Below are positions 51,093 through 60,462 of a stretch of 64,000 nt of DNA, one piece after another. Origin of the DNA: an uncultured Acetatifactor sp. (lineage in GTDB: Bacteria; Bacillota; Clostridia; Lachnospirales; Lachnospiraceae); contig CATKYJ010000005.1 of the NCBI GenBank assembly GCA_949840885.1, positions 96,502 to 160,501 on the forward strand, given 5' to 3'. The first letter of the stretch is position 1; each line of letters opens with the position of its first letter. The notes under the pieces were generated by a model. That model was not told the DNA's origin and did no database searches. It saw only the letters and a program-made list of their open reading frames with translations. The position numbers were made by a program, and so were the translations under genes.

Positions 51093-52676
51093 TTATAGAT
51101 TGTCGAACACCGCTGTCTCTTTCTCCAGCTCCGCCACTACATCCTGATTGACTCCCATGCGCTGGGTGATGTCCTCCATGTCAGAGGCCAGGTTTCTGGT
51201 ATTGCCTGCCATGCCTGCGATCCCGGAGGCGCTTTCGTCGATCGCCTTGTTGATGGTGCCGATCGAATCCGCAATGCCGGACATGGAATGCTTCAGCCGC
51301 TGGGTCTGCCCGTGAAAATCGTCCATGGTACGGCGGATATAGGCAGCGTCCTCCTTATACTGGCTGCCGGATTCCACAAAGGCATGAAATTCCTTTAAAA
51401 CCATTTGACTCATATAGTCAATCAACTGTCTGGCATTTTCGGAAAGGTTATTGACAGAGGCAGTGACGATATCATTGATTTCCTGGATATGGCCGGCCGT
51501 CTCCTGCGTGGAATTGGAGAGTTCCCGCACCTCCCTGGCCACCATGGCGAAGCCTCTGCCCGCATCGCCCGCATTGGCAGCTTCCACGGAAGCGTTCAGG
51601 GAGATCAGCCTGGTCTGCTGGGCGATGGCCAGGATATCGCTGATCAGGTTCTTGATCTGATTAACGCTCTTGCTCTTTTCGATGGCATCATTGAGGGCGT
51701 ACAGGATCTCCTCCGTCTTGGCCCCCGTGCTCTCCGCGCTGCTTAGCGCGGACTGCTGCATGGCGTCTGCCCGTTCGTTCATCCGGGCGGTGTACGCAGT
51801 GATGTCGCTGCACTCCTCTGCGATTGCCTGTACCTCCTGATGCACATTCCCTGCGCTGTCATTGATGGACGATACATTTCCGGCCACCTCCTGAAAAGCC
51901 GCCGAGAGCTGTCCTGCCAGCGAGGAAAGATCCGCCGCGCTTCTCCGGGAAGCCTGAGTCCTCTTTAGAACCTCTCCGGTCATGCCATTGATGCGTCCCG
52001 AGCTTTCCTGGATTGTCTTCAGAATATTTTTGATGGGTATCACCACATAAACGGAGATCAGCCTGAAATCCGTCACTACCAGAAGCACGCAGGCTGCCGC
52101 TGCCGCAATGCCCACGATCAGGGAAATGATATACACCTGGGAAAGATGGGATCTGGCCTCCAGGGTCTGGGCGCTGATGGAGGCGTTCAGGGCATCGATA
52201 TCCGCTTTCATGGCGTCGGCGCACTCCGCCGCGTCTCCGTTGGCCAGGGCATAGGCGTCCTGGGTTTTATGACTGGCGCTGGCGCATACCAGGCGGACCA
52301 AAGCATGTTTGAAATCGGCATAGTGATTCAGAAGCGCTTCATACTGTGTCTGATCTTTTTGTATTACAAATTGTGCATACTCTGACAGCATATCGTCCAG
52401 CTGTGCCTCTTCCTCCTTGATCTGCTGGACCAGGCGGATCATGGTATCATAGTCCGTGGCTACAATGTGGCTTAAGGCCATCTTGTGAATGTCCATGGAA
52501 GCCTGGCAGATTTCGGCCAGCCACTCTTTGCCCTCCATATAATTGTCGGCGATGTTGGAGGCGCTGGCGTTTACATTGCGGATATTGATGATGGAAAGAA
52601 TGTTCGACAGCAGCGCCACAATGCCCAAGAGGGCAATGGGGATAATCAATCTATGCTTTAAGCTGATATTTTTCAT
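51093..52676 (-). CDS. Methyl-accepting chemotaxis protein
   Basis: 527 residues. Helix 1 at about 8-28 (LIIPIALLGIVALLSNILSI), an extracytoplasmic four-helix sensor region to about 185, helix 2 (VYIISLIVGIAAAAACVLLVV), then a long cytoplasmic coiled coil with the conserved tip ILAIAQQTRLISLNASVEAA / NAGDAGRGFAMVAREVREL, where CheA and CheW dock. Start ATG 52676 with AAGGAG. It begins 33 bases after a solute-binding lipoprotein gene, so the two are cotranscribed. No che or flagellar genes are in the window. Confidence 0.92.
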   Translation of the reverse strand: MKNISLKHRLIIPIALLGIVALLSNILSIINIRNVNASASNIADNYMEGKEWLAEICQASMDIHKMALSHIVATDYDTMIRLVQQIKEEEAQLDDMLSEYAQFVIQKDQTQYEALLNHYADFKHALVRLVCASASHKTQDAYALANGDAAECADAMKADIDALNASISAQTLEARSHLSQVYIISLIVGIAAAAACVLLVVTDFRLISVYVVIPIKNILKTIQESSGRINGMTGEVLKRTQASRRSAADLSSLAGQLSAAFQEVAGNVSSINDSAGNVHQEVQAIAEECSDITAYTARMNERADAMQQSALSSAESTGAKTEEILYALNDAIEKSKSVNQIKNLISDILAIAQQTRLISLNASVEAANAGDAGRGFAMVAREVRELSNSTQETAGHIQEINDIVTASVNNLSENARQLIDYMSQMVLKEFHAFVESGSQYKEDAAYIRRTMDDFHGQTQRLKHSMSGIADSIGTINKAIDESASGIAGMAGNTRNLASDMEDITQRMGVNQDVVAELEKETAVFDNL

Positions 52677-52709
52677 GATAAATCGCACTCCTTCTGCATT
52701 GGACACTGG

Positions 52710-53951
52710 TCAGGGGGCCGTGATGCCGGTGACCATGATATCAAGCTGTTCCTGTAGGCTTTTTCCCGAGGGGTTTCCGTCCAGGATCTCCTGGGCAAAA
52801 GAGGAAACCGGTTCCCAGTAATTGCCGCCGATGCGCTGCAGGCAGGAGTACTCCGACTGCTCCAGAAGCGCGGCAATGGCCGGGGAACTCTGTACCTCCG
52901 AAGAAGCCGCCGCGTTTTTATTGGACGGGCCCTGGCCCCGCAGCCGGAAGCGCAGTTCCTGATTCTCTTCGTTCGTTATCCACTCGGCCAGCTTGGCGGC
53001 CCATTCCCTGTGTTCGGAGTACGAATTCACGCCGATCAGTTTATAGCCCGAGAAAGAAGCCATCTGAATCTGCTGTCCCCCGCAGGTATAGGACGGCAGC
53101 TTCGAGGCCCCGAAGCCGCTGCCCCATGCCTCCTCCACGGCCAGGGCGTTCCATACGCCGCTGACTCCGGCCACAATAGTACCGTTCCTGACGCCCTCCA
53201 GAAAACCGGCGTCGTCCGTGCTGAGAAATCCGGGATGCTTTGCCATGGCCGTCATGGCCCTGGCCACATCCGTGCCCTTGATGGCGCCCTCTGTGTCATT
53301 CCAGGTACAGTAATTGGTAATGCCGTCATCGTTCAGCCCCACGGTCAGGCCCGTATTGCCGAAGAGCGCGTACACATACCAGCCCGAGGACCATTCCATA
53401 GAGACTTTTCCGCCCTGTTCTGCGGCAACGTCCAGCATCCGGTCCCAGGACTGAATGTCCTCCGGGGAGAAAACCCGTTTATCATAGTAGAGAAAATAGC
53501 CGTTATCCGCAGTCAGGGGATACGCGTACAGGGTGTCTTTCACTGAGGCGGCCAGCACCGCTTCCGGCAGATTGGATGTCCGCAAAGCCTCCGCGTTCTC
53601 TACAGGCTCCAGGGCCCCGGAAGCCACCAGTGTATTCAGTTGGTCATCCGCAAAAGCAAAAACGTCGGCGCCGTTTTCCAGATCCGCCATCAGCGCGTCG
53701 GTGCAGTGGCTTTCACTCTGGGGCTCGTATGTAATCAGAAATTCGGCTTCGCCCCGATACTTCTCCTGAAATCCCTCGAAAATCTGGCGGAGCAGCTCCT
53801 CGTCCTCCTCCGCTCCCCAGACAGTCAGCGCCACCGTGCCGGAATCGGGCTCCTGTTCTTCCTGGACAAGGGAATCTCTGTCGCCGCACCCGGACAGGAA
53901 AGCGGCCAGTGCAAAAACAGCGGGAATGAGTAAATGGTAATTTCGTTTCAT
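52710..53951 (-). CDS. Sugar-type extracellular solute-binding lipoprotein (orphan)
   Basis: 413 residues. Signal peptide ends in LSGC (Cys22). Mature part is MalE/UgpB-like: VALTVWGAEEDEELLRQIFEGFQ, GADVFAFADDQLNTLVASGAL, AYPLTADNGYFLYYDKRVF, VAGVSGVWNALAVEEAWG. No permease or ATPase lies nearby; instead the next gene (33 bases downstream) is a chemoreceptor. It may be a binding-protein input for chemotaxis rather than transport. Start ATG 53951 with CGGAGAACG. Confidence 0.88.
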   Translation of the reverse strand: MKRNYHLLIPAVFALAAFLSGCGDRDSLVQEEQEPDSGTVALTVWGAEEDEELLRQIFEGFQEKYRGEAEFLITYEPQSESHCTDALMADLENGADVFAFADDQLNTLVASGALEPVENAEALRTSNLPEAVLAASVKDTLYAYPLTADNGYFLYYDKRVFSPEDIQSWDRMLDVAAEQGGKVSMEWSSGWYVYALFGNTGLTVGLNDDGITNYCTWNDTEGAIKGTDVARAMTAMAKHPGFLSTDDAGFLEGVRNGTIVAGVSGVWNALAVEEAWGSGFGASKLPSYTCGGQQIQMASFSGYKLIGVNSYSEHREWAAKLAEWITNEENQELRFRLRGQGPSNKNAAASSEVQSSPAIAALLEQSEYSCLQRIGGNYWEPVSSFAQEILDGNPSGKSLQEQLDIMVTGITAP

Positions 53952-54121
53952 AGCGTTCTCCGTATATTGCATATTTTGTATATTATTTTAGCATTCTGCG
54001 GGGCTGTTTGCAAATTTTTTTCGTGTTCGTTTGTGGTTCGTTTGTAGTTAAGCCGATGCCAAAGCTAAATGCCATGGCACCGGCTGGTTGGTGTGCGAAG
54101 CTGGCGTGGGTGTGTCCTGAC

Positions 54122-55363
54122 TTACTCCTTGCGTCCGGCGATACTCTCCATATCTGCATCCGGATTTCCGGTATCGCCTGCTATGTCAATATTATGTTTT
54201 GCATGATAGCCGCTCATAATAGCTTCCTTTATTTTACTCGCTCCGGACAAAGAGCTTATTCCTGCAAACCGACCGTCAACCCGCCAATCCGTAATCGTCA
54301 AATCGCACAACGCAATTATCTCCTTAAATTGATCTATAGAGCCTGTATCCCTTATGCTTTCGCAAATCAACTTATTAATCGCAAAGGCTCCCATTGTTCT
54401 TTGGAGATAGTAGTCTTTATTGTAATATGTCAAAACATTTTCATCCCCCTCTATCAGCCATTGCTCCCTGGTTATCTGCCACTTTTCAAATACCAGATTC
54501 CAGCACTCTGCCAGCTGAAAATATATCTCGTCTGCCAGGCCATAGAGCGCCCTGCATTTCTCCTTGAAATTTTCCGGCAGATTTTCCTGTCCGAAATTCT
54601 CTAATTTATTCTTGCATACCGGAAAAATGGATTCCAGAAATGATTTAAATCCTATGCAGCCCACCCTTGCCGAAGCGTTTACATCTATTATGATCCCATT
54701 TGTCCAATACCTGCATTTTTCTCCCTGGTTTAATAACATAATAACTCTGGTTGCCAGAAAATTCTCGGAATTGATCTCTTCCGGCTGTTCCTTTAATAAG
54801 TATTGGTATTCAGCTAATATTGTCAGATCCATTTTTAATGGCTTGGCTTTTGAGTTGATATCTGAAAATGCATATACCTCCGGCAGCCTGTGAGCCTTGT
54901 CAAGAAGCATGATTATGACATTGACACAAAAATTCTCCAGCTCTGCTCTCCTGGCATGATTGTCCCCACATTTTTTGATCGCTTCCGCAAAACCCTTTAT
55001 TCTGTGCTGTCCGTCTATAATTCTGAACTTCAAATCACTGTCATGGCCAAACGTCAGTTCTAACAGAGATTGATTGTCATAGTCCCGGCAATCGCTTATA
55101 TACATCTTTTTTTCAAAATCTTCTTCATTCATTCCCAATATAATAGAATTTGGACTTACAGATCTCCCCTGAACCTCCAGCAATTGTTTTGCTATTTTTG
55201 CATAATGCGACTTTTTAGGGGCTCTCTGATATCCATACTCCTCATCTTCCCCATAAATAAGCACTGTACTGTTTTCAATAATGTACTTCATAGGTAAAAC
55301 CATCGAAATATACTGTTGTCCCTCTTGTCTGTACTTTATACCAAATATCTTATTCATTCCCAT
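54122..55363 (-). CDS. DGQHR-domain protein (DndB/DpdB-like)
   Basis: 413 residues. FRIIDGQHRIKGFAEAI (D-G-Q-H-R at about 117-121) is the signature of the DGQHR superfamily, predicted ParB-like and seen in DNA-modification systems: DndB (phosphorothioation control) and DpdB (7-deazaguanine DNA). Other family features: KYIIENSTVLIYGEDE near the N-terminus and YAFSDINSKAKPLKMDLTI after the motif. Start ATG 55363 or 55357 within a GGAGGGCA context; the gene overlaps the end of the RelA/SpoT-like gene, so they are translationally coupled. No dnd or dpd modification enzymes are present. The partner suggests a defence role, which is inference. Confidence 0.78.
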   Translation of the reverse strand: MGMNKIFGIKYRQEGQQYISMVLPMKYIIENSTVLIYGEDEEYGYQRAPKKSHYAKIAKQLLEVQGRSVSPNSIILGMNEEDFEKKMYISDCRDYDNQSLLELTFGHDSDLKFRIIDGQHRIKGFAEAIKKCGDNHARRAELENFCVNVIIMLLDKAHRLPEVYAFSDINSKAKPLKMDLTILAEYQYLLKEQPEEINSENFLATRVIMLLNQGEKCRYWTNGIIIDVNASARVGCIGFKSFLESIFPVCKNKLENFGQENLPENFKEKCRALYGLADEIYFQLAECWNLVFEKWQITREQWLIEGDENVLTYYNKDYYLQRTMGAFAINKLICESIRDTGSIDQFKEIIALCDLTITDWRVDGRFAGISSLSGASKIKEAIMSGYHAKHNIDIAGDTGNPDADMESIAGRKE

Positions 55364-56966
55364 TGCCCTCCTGTCTTAAATGCAGCACTTCCTGAAATAA
55401 CACTGACAATTTATTCTCCGGCATCTCTTTCCCCGAAGCTGTCTTTTTCACTTTTTCATACACCTCTTTCATCCCGTCAATAATAGCCGGCGAATAATAT
55501 TTTCTTAGATAATCATTTTCGTCTATTATGTCACTGATATTTTGTGCGGATTTCTCCCTGTCATCTTCAAATAAGAATGAGATCACTTCATACTTGATTT
55601 TCAATATCAGGTCACCAATCTCATCGCCTACAGCATCTGTCTCTAAGGAATCAGATATTGGGATATCCGCCGCAATCCTTTTATCGGCTTTATAAAACGA
55701 ATACAGCATATACATCCTTTCGGAATTGGTTAAGAGCAAAGGAAAGCGGAATGCCATTTCCCTATTCTCCAGAGATTCCGGAATTGTTTCAACCGCCCAG
55801 TCAATGTAATCGTTGTCAATATAGTTGTTTTTTAAATAGTATTCCATTTTTTCCAAGAATAATCCTGTGATTAAGCGTCTAAAATACTTTGCTAAATCCG
55901 CTTGTGTATTTGCGCTTTCCAATTGGCCGATGTTATTTAACCATTCTACATATATATGCTCTGATATTACAAATTCAAGAGAGTGTTCCACTAAGCGCTT
56001 ATAATTTTTAACCAATTTACTCTCCTTATCATCTATGCTTAATGAATAAAAATCACGCGTTATAACACGGTCTCTTTGTCCCAGTATAATCTCCTGTTGA
56101 GCGTTTTCAAACTGTGAAAAGATATAAAAAAGGATCTTTCTATAATCACTTAATACAAATGCCGAGCCTATTTTATCTTTGATTTGTCTTCTAAACTTTG
56201 TCCCTAAATACTGAGTAAATTCCATCTCTTTCCGGTCTTTTTCATAGGATGCCTGACTTTCACGAATCTGAATCATCAATTCGTCCACCTGGTCCAGCAA
56301 GTCCCCAAGCTTTTTCATTACCTGTTTATTTGTGCTCTGTATATATGAAAACTGGTAATCTTTATAAAAAAGCATGTGTTCAATATCAGCCCAGGCTGAA
56401 TCAACTTTGCTTTTTATCTGTAATTCAAAGGGATATGTTTTATACTTTCCTTTTATCCTGTATATCGGTCTTCCATTTCGCATGGTTTGCGGATTCTGCT
56501 TCAGATTCAGGAAGATGATGCTTTCGTCTGCCAGTTCTCCTTGATATTTATCCAGCAAATCAAATAATCTTCCGCAATCGCAAGACAGCGAGACCAAAAA
56601 CCTTAGCCCCATTAAGTCATCATTGCTCTTTTGAATTGCCTCTATTAGCTCATTTCCCTCTTTGTCAATCAAATCAAAGAACTCCTGATTGCGTATTATT
56701 TTTTCTTCTAAGCTCTCCGGGCTTTTCACTCTGTCTACCATTTCGTAAAGCTGAATATCACTGGAAGAATCATTGGAAACAATCAACCCGAATTGTTCTT
56801 CCCTTGCATGTGAATCTACACATTTCTTTAATGCACCCCGCAGATTTACGATTTCTTTCTTCAATATTTCTTCTAAGTTTTCCGAATATGCTTCTTTGCC
56901 TTTTTGTGCCGTTTCTTTTATTCTTTCTATGTAACTCTTTTCCAATTGTATTCTCCTATTTATCAT
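55350..56966 (-). CDS. RelA/SpoT-like nucleotidyltransferase protein
   Basis: 538 residues, lower G+C than most of the window. Residues about 75-195 fit the (p)ppGpp synthetase fold: R-V-K-S-P-E-S-L-E-E-K (79-89) like the basic R.K…S…K patch, DDLMGLR (116-122) with the metal Asp, and FELQIKS (170-176) with the catalytic Glu and Gln, followed by W182 and E186-H187. The G-Y…H segment of standard synthetases is replaced by IYRIKGKYK. The C-terminal 340 residues match nothing I know. Start: ATG 56966 overlaps a short frame; a TTG at 56945 with AGGAG seven bases away may be the real start. Coupled to the DGQHR gene. Confidence 0.7.
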   Translation of the reverse strand: MINRRIQLEKSYIERIKETAQKGKEAYSENLEEILKKEIVNLRGALKKCVDSHAREEQFGLIVSNDSSSDIQLYEMVDRVKSPESLEEKIIRNQEFFDLIDKEGNELIEAIQKSNDDLMGLRFLVSLSCDCGRLFDLLDKYQGELADESIIFLNLKQNPQTMRNGRPIYRIKGKYKTYPFELQIKSKVDSAWADIEHMLFYKDYQFSYIQSTNKQVMKKLGDLLDQVDELMIQIRESQASYEKDRKEMEFTQYLGTKFRRQIKDKIGSAFVLSDYRKILFYIFSQFENAQQEIILGQRDRVITRDFYSLSIDDKESKLVKNYKRLVEHSLEFVISEHIYVEWLNNIGQLESANTQADLAKYFRRLITGLFLEKMEYYLKNNYIDNDYIDWAVETIPESLENREMAFRFPLLLTNSERMYMLYSFYKADKRIAADIPISDSLETDAVGDEIGDLILKIKYEVISFLFEDDREKSAQNISDIIDENDYLRKYYSPAIIDGMKEVYEKVKKTASGKEMPENKLSVLFQEVLHLRQEGNGNE

Positions 56967-57060
56967 TTTGTATTCTTTATCTTACTGACTTTCACGCCTT
57001 TGCAGCCTGCCATTTCCCTTTTCGCTCTGTTATCGCTGCATTTTTAAACCTCCTGGTTTT

Positions 57061-60000
57061 CTACCGAAAGCGCTTAGATTCCTCAGCAACCTTTAATTTA
57101 CTTTCCGATGGGGCATATTGATATATTTGAGAAGAAACAGGAGCCACATACCCAGATGCAGAAGCGCCGGAATACTCCTCAAAGTTTTCAACCTGCTCCA
57201 TCACCTTACTGAATACTTCAGGACTATACTGTGGCGGATAACCATTCTTAACCAAGCATATCTTAATATCAAGTTTCAGTTGATTACGGACATTTTTATT
57301 ATTGAGCCAATCGGCAAAGGATGATTTTGTATCAATTATTTCTTTTACCTTTTTCGCTAAGGCTTTGCACTTGTCATTGATAATGATGCCGTCTGCTTCT
57401 TTATCTGTTCCATATTCGAAGTTGTACTGATCACGCAGGGCTATCAAAATATCATAGAAAGCTTTCTCTTCAAACGTTAAGCCCATCTTGCGGAAGCTTT
57501 CTCTGCTTTCGTTCATCTTGCGTAAAATGGTCAAAGCCTGCTCAGTCGCAATCTTAATAATATCCTCCGAGGCCTGCTCCTGTGCTTCTCCGGCTTCTTC
57601 CGCATCAAGATGCTTACGTCTTTCATGGTATTCTGCAATGGTCTTTTCCAACATTTCCTGAAAAGTCTTTGCCGCCAGCTGATTGACTTTTCCGTACTCC
57701 TTAATCTGCCTGCGAAGCATTTTTACAAGAAGCTCAAGTTTGGTTGCAGGCATTTCCACATCAGATAATTTCTCAAAGTATTCCGGAGAAAAGATATCTT
57801 CTTCCTCTCCGCTTTCAAGGACGCTTTCTACCTGATTGTATTTGAGCGCCTCCTCAACCATTCTGGCCACTGCACGGTTCATGGTGTCGGCATCCACTTC
57901 GCTTGTTCCGCTCATTTTGCGGACAAAGCCTGCTATAGCCATAAAGCACTGTGCAAGTGCGGATTCTTCTTCCCCCAGATTGCCGGAAGGCTGGCAGATA
58001 TCAAAAGCAACTCTCATTCTCTTTACTGTCTGTAAGAAGTATGTCTTGAATGACACCTTTTGCGTTCTTTTGTTCCCTTCCGTCCGCAATTCCTGAGTTG
58101 ACACAAATACATATTCCGCTGCCTTTGCAAGAAGTCTGTAACGCTCTATCGGATCACAATCCTGATTCAGGAAAGGGGTTAAATCATAAGCCGCAAACAG
58201 TGTCTTTAAGATTTCCAGTTCTTCTCTGAATACACAGGCTGCCTGCATGACATCGTCGGATGTGGGGGCCACAGAAGCATCACCCCCATAAACTTTCATA
58301 GCTTCCCGCATATTATCCCGAATGCCGATGTAGTCCACAACCATGCCAAACTCTTTACCGGGATATTTTCTGTTTACCCGGCTGATGGTCTGAATCAGCA
58401 CATGTTTCTTCAGGGGCTTATCGTTATATAAGTATGTAAGGGACGGTACGTCGAATCCGGTTATCCACATATCCACAACAATCACAATATGCAAATTTGA
58501 TTTTTCCTGTTTGAATGCTGCGTCCAGCTCTTCAGAGCGCTTGTCATTGCGGACACCGCCGAGATAATTGTACAGCTCAGCCTCATCATTACTGCCCACA
58601 CTTGCTACCATGGCCATAAAAGGCATGGGCGATACTCCTTCAGCAGTTTTCTTTTCTTCAAACCATTCCGGATATTGAATCCTGAATTTTTGCAATAAAG
58701 CATATGCTATCTTTCTATTTGAACAGACTATCATGGCTTTCTGTATTCTGTCCGGGTCGCCTGCACAGGAAGAGACATAGTGATCATGGATATCTACTGC
58801 AAGGCGCTCCAAGCGCAATGGTTCTCCTAGAATGACTTCCATGGAACTCATGGCTTTTTTGCTGGCTTCGATATCCTCTTGCGTTGCACCGTCATCGGCA
58901 CATTTTTTATAGTAATCTTCGATTTGCTTTACTTTTTCCTTATCCAGCAAAACCTTTGCGATACGGGGGTGATATTTGATAGATACCGTTAATCCGTCAG
59001 CAACCGCCTGGTCCATGGTATACCGATCAATTTCCTCACCAAAAGTCTGATAGGTTTCCGCAATGGGAGTTCCTGTAAAGCCTACGAAAGTAGCCTGGGG
59101 AAACGCCTCTTTCAATACTTTTGCATAAGGCTTTGACACCATGGCTTTCATGTTTTTATCAGCGTCCTTGCTGAACTGAATCCTTTTCGAATGTTCAAGC
59201 TGGGTTCTATGTGCCTCATCGGAAAAGCATATAATGTTTTGGCGGGCATTGATGAGACCTATTTTATCATCTTTCCGGTCACAGAATTTCTGAATGGTAC
59301 AGATGTAGAAACCGCCGCTTTGTCTTGCTCCAAGCTCCTGCCTTAACTCCGCTCTGTTTTTTACAACAGAAACTTCACCAAGATTCAGGAACTCCTTACT
59401 CCTGGTAAAAAGTTTTGCTCCCTGCTTCTGAAGTTCATCACGGTCAACAATCAGGACAATGGTGGGCGATCCGATCTGAGGGACATCCGTACAGCGAAGA
59501 GCAAGCTGTCTGGCCAGAAACGCCATAGTGTACGTCTTTCCGCATCCTGTGGCGCCAAAATAGGTGCCGCCTTTCCCGCTTTTTTTGACAACAGAATCGA
59601 TAATACTTTGTTTCAGTAACCTTGCCGCAAAAAACTGCGGATAACGGCACACGATTTCAACCTCGGAATTATCATAAATACTATCCTGAAAATAAACATA
59701 GTCTCTGAAAATTTCCAGGAAACGGGCAGGGCTATATACGCCTTTTATCATCGTCTCTGTTTCCGCAAAGGGCAAAGTGGATATTTTATCGCTTTCATTG
59801 ACACGGCGCCAGGCATAGAAATGTTCATAAGGTGTACGAACCGTTCCAAGCCTGGTTTTTACGCCGTCTGAAATACAGGCAAGGGGACAATAATGCAGTA
59901 AATGCGGGATATCCCTCCAATAGCGGATATTGATCTGTTCCCATGCGTCATAAATGGTGGCATTTGCATCCGCAGGATTTTTCAGTTCAATCACGCACAA

Positions 60001-60459
60001 CGGCATACCGTTTACAAACAAAAGCAAGTCCGGTCTGCGATTTTCTTTCTGACCGTTATTTGTATATTCTACTGTGAACTGGTTTACCACGCGGAATATG
60101 TTCTGGCCCGGATTTTCAAAGTCAATGAGGGGTATCATTCTGGCCAGTCCGTCCTGCGGTATAAACTGTATGCCGTCGACCATCCAGCCGTATACCTTGT
60201 GCAAAGTTGCAAAGTCGCTTTCACTGCCTACAAGGCGTACATTATCAAAAATCTGAGTGACTTCATCTCCTGTTAAATCAACATTTGTACCTGAAATAAA
60301 CGCCTTAAAGTCATCGGCAATCAGCACATCCCTCTTGACTACACGCAAGGTTTCGTTGCCGGAAGAATATCTCCAGCCCTCCGCTTCCAGGAATTCAATG
60401 AAGGCATATTCATAATCTGATTCACAATAGCGTCCGTTGTAATTTTTCAGTTTGGCCAT
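57061..60459 (-). CDS. hsdR: Type I restriction enzyme, R subunit
   Basis: 1132 residues, the motor and nuclease of a type I restriction-modification system. Nuclease core RRPDLLLF (141-148) with ELKNP (158-162); Walker A GATGCGKT (302-309); DEAH box FSDEAHRT (414-417); helicase motifs FVGFTGTPI, VVDMWITGFDVPSL and QTISRVNRK. Length and order fit HsdR with an intact frame. ATG overlaps or abuts the hsdS end (3-base gap). An AGGAGG-preceded mini-frame lies just after its stop, before the RelA/SpoT-like gene. Confidence 0.95.
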   Translation of the reverse strand: MAKLKNYNGRYCESDYEYAFIEFLEAEGWRYSSGNETLRVVKRDVLIADDFKAFISGTNVDLTGDEVTQIFDNVRLVGSESDFATLHKVYGWMVDGIQFIPQDGLARMIPLIDFENPGQNIFRVVNQFTVEYTNNGQKENRRPDLLLFVNGMPLCVIELKNPADANATIYDAWEQINIRYWRDIPHLLHYCPLACISDGVKTRLGTVRTPYEHFYAWRRVNESDKISTLPFAETETMIKGVYSPARFLEIFRDYVYFQDSIYDNSEVEIVCRYPQFFAARLLKQSIIDSVVKKSGKGGTYFGATGCGKTYTMAFLARQLALRCTDVPQIGSPTIVLIVDRDELQKQGAKLFTRSKEFLNLGEVSVVKNRAELRQELGARQSGGFYICTIQKFCDRKDDKIGLINARQNIICFSDEAHRTQLEHSKRIQFSKDADKNMKAMVSKPYAKVLKEAFPQATFVGFTGTPIAETYQTFGEEIDRYTMDQAVADGLTVSIKYHPRIAKVLLDKEKVKQIEDYYKKCADDGATQEDIEASKKAMSSMEVILGEPLRLERLAVDIHDHYVSSCAGDPDRIQKAMIVCSNRKIAYALLQKFRIQYPEWFEEKKTAEGVSPMPFMAMVASVGSNDEAELYNYLGGVRNDKRSEELDAAFKQEKSNLHIVIVVDMWITGFDVPSLTYLYNDKPLKKHVLIQTISRVNRKYPGKEFGMVVDYIGIRDNMREAMKVYGGDASVAPTSDDVMQAACVFREELEILKTLFAAYDLTPFLNQDCDPIERYRLLAKAAEYVFVSTQELRTEGNKRTQKVSFKTYFLQTVKRMRVAFDICQPSGNLGEEESALAQCFMAIAGFVRKMSGTSEVDADTMNRAVARMVEEALKYNQVESVLESGEEEDIFSPEYFEKLSDVEMPATKLELLVKMLRRQIKEYGKVNQLAAKTFQEMLEKTIAEYHERRKHLDAEEAGEAQEQASEDIIKIATEQALTILRKMNESRESFRKMGLTFEEKAFYDILIALRDQYNFEYGTDKEADGIIINDKCKALAKKVKEIIDTKSSFADWLNNKNVRNQLKLDIKICLVKNGYPPQYSPEVFSKVMEQVENFEEYSGASASGYVAPVSSQIYQYAPSESKLKVAEESKRFR

Positions 60460-60462
60460 AAG

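Noticed and set aside
54122..55363. Complete Dnd or Dpd DNA-modification system
   Set aside because: Only a DGQHR protein is present; no DndA/C/D/E or DpdA-type genes lie in the window.
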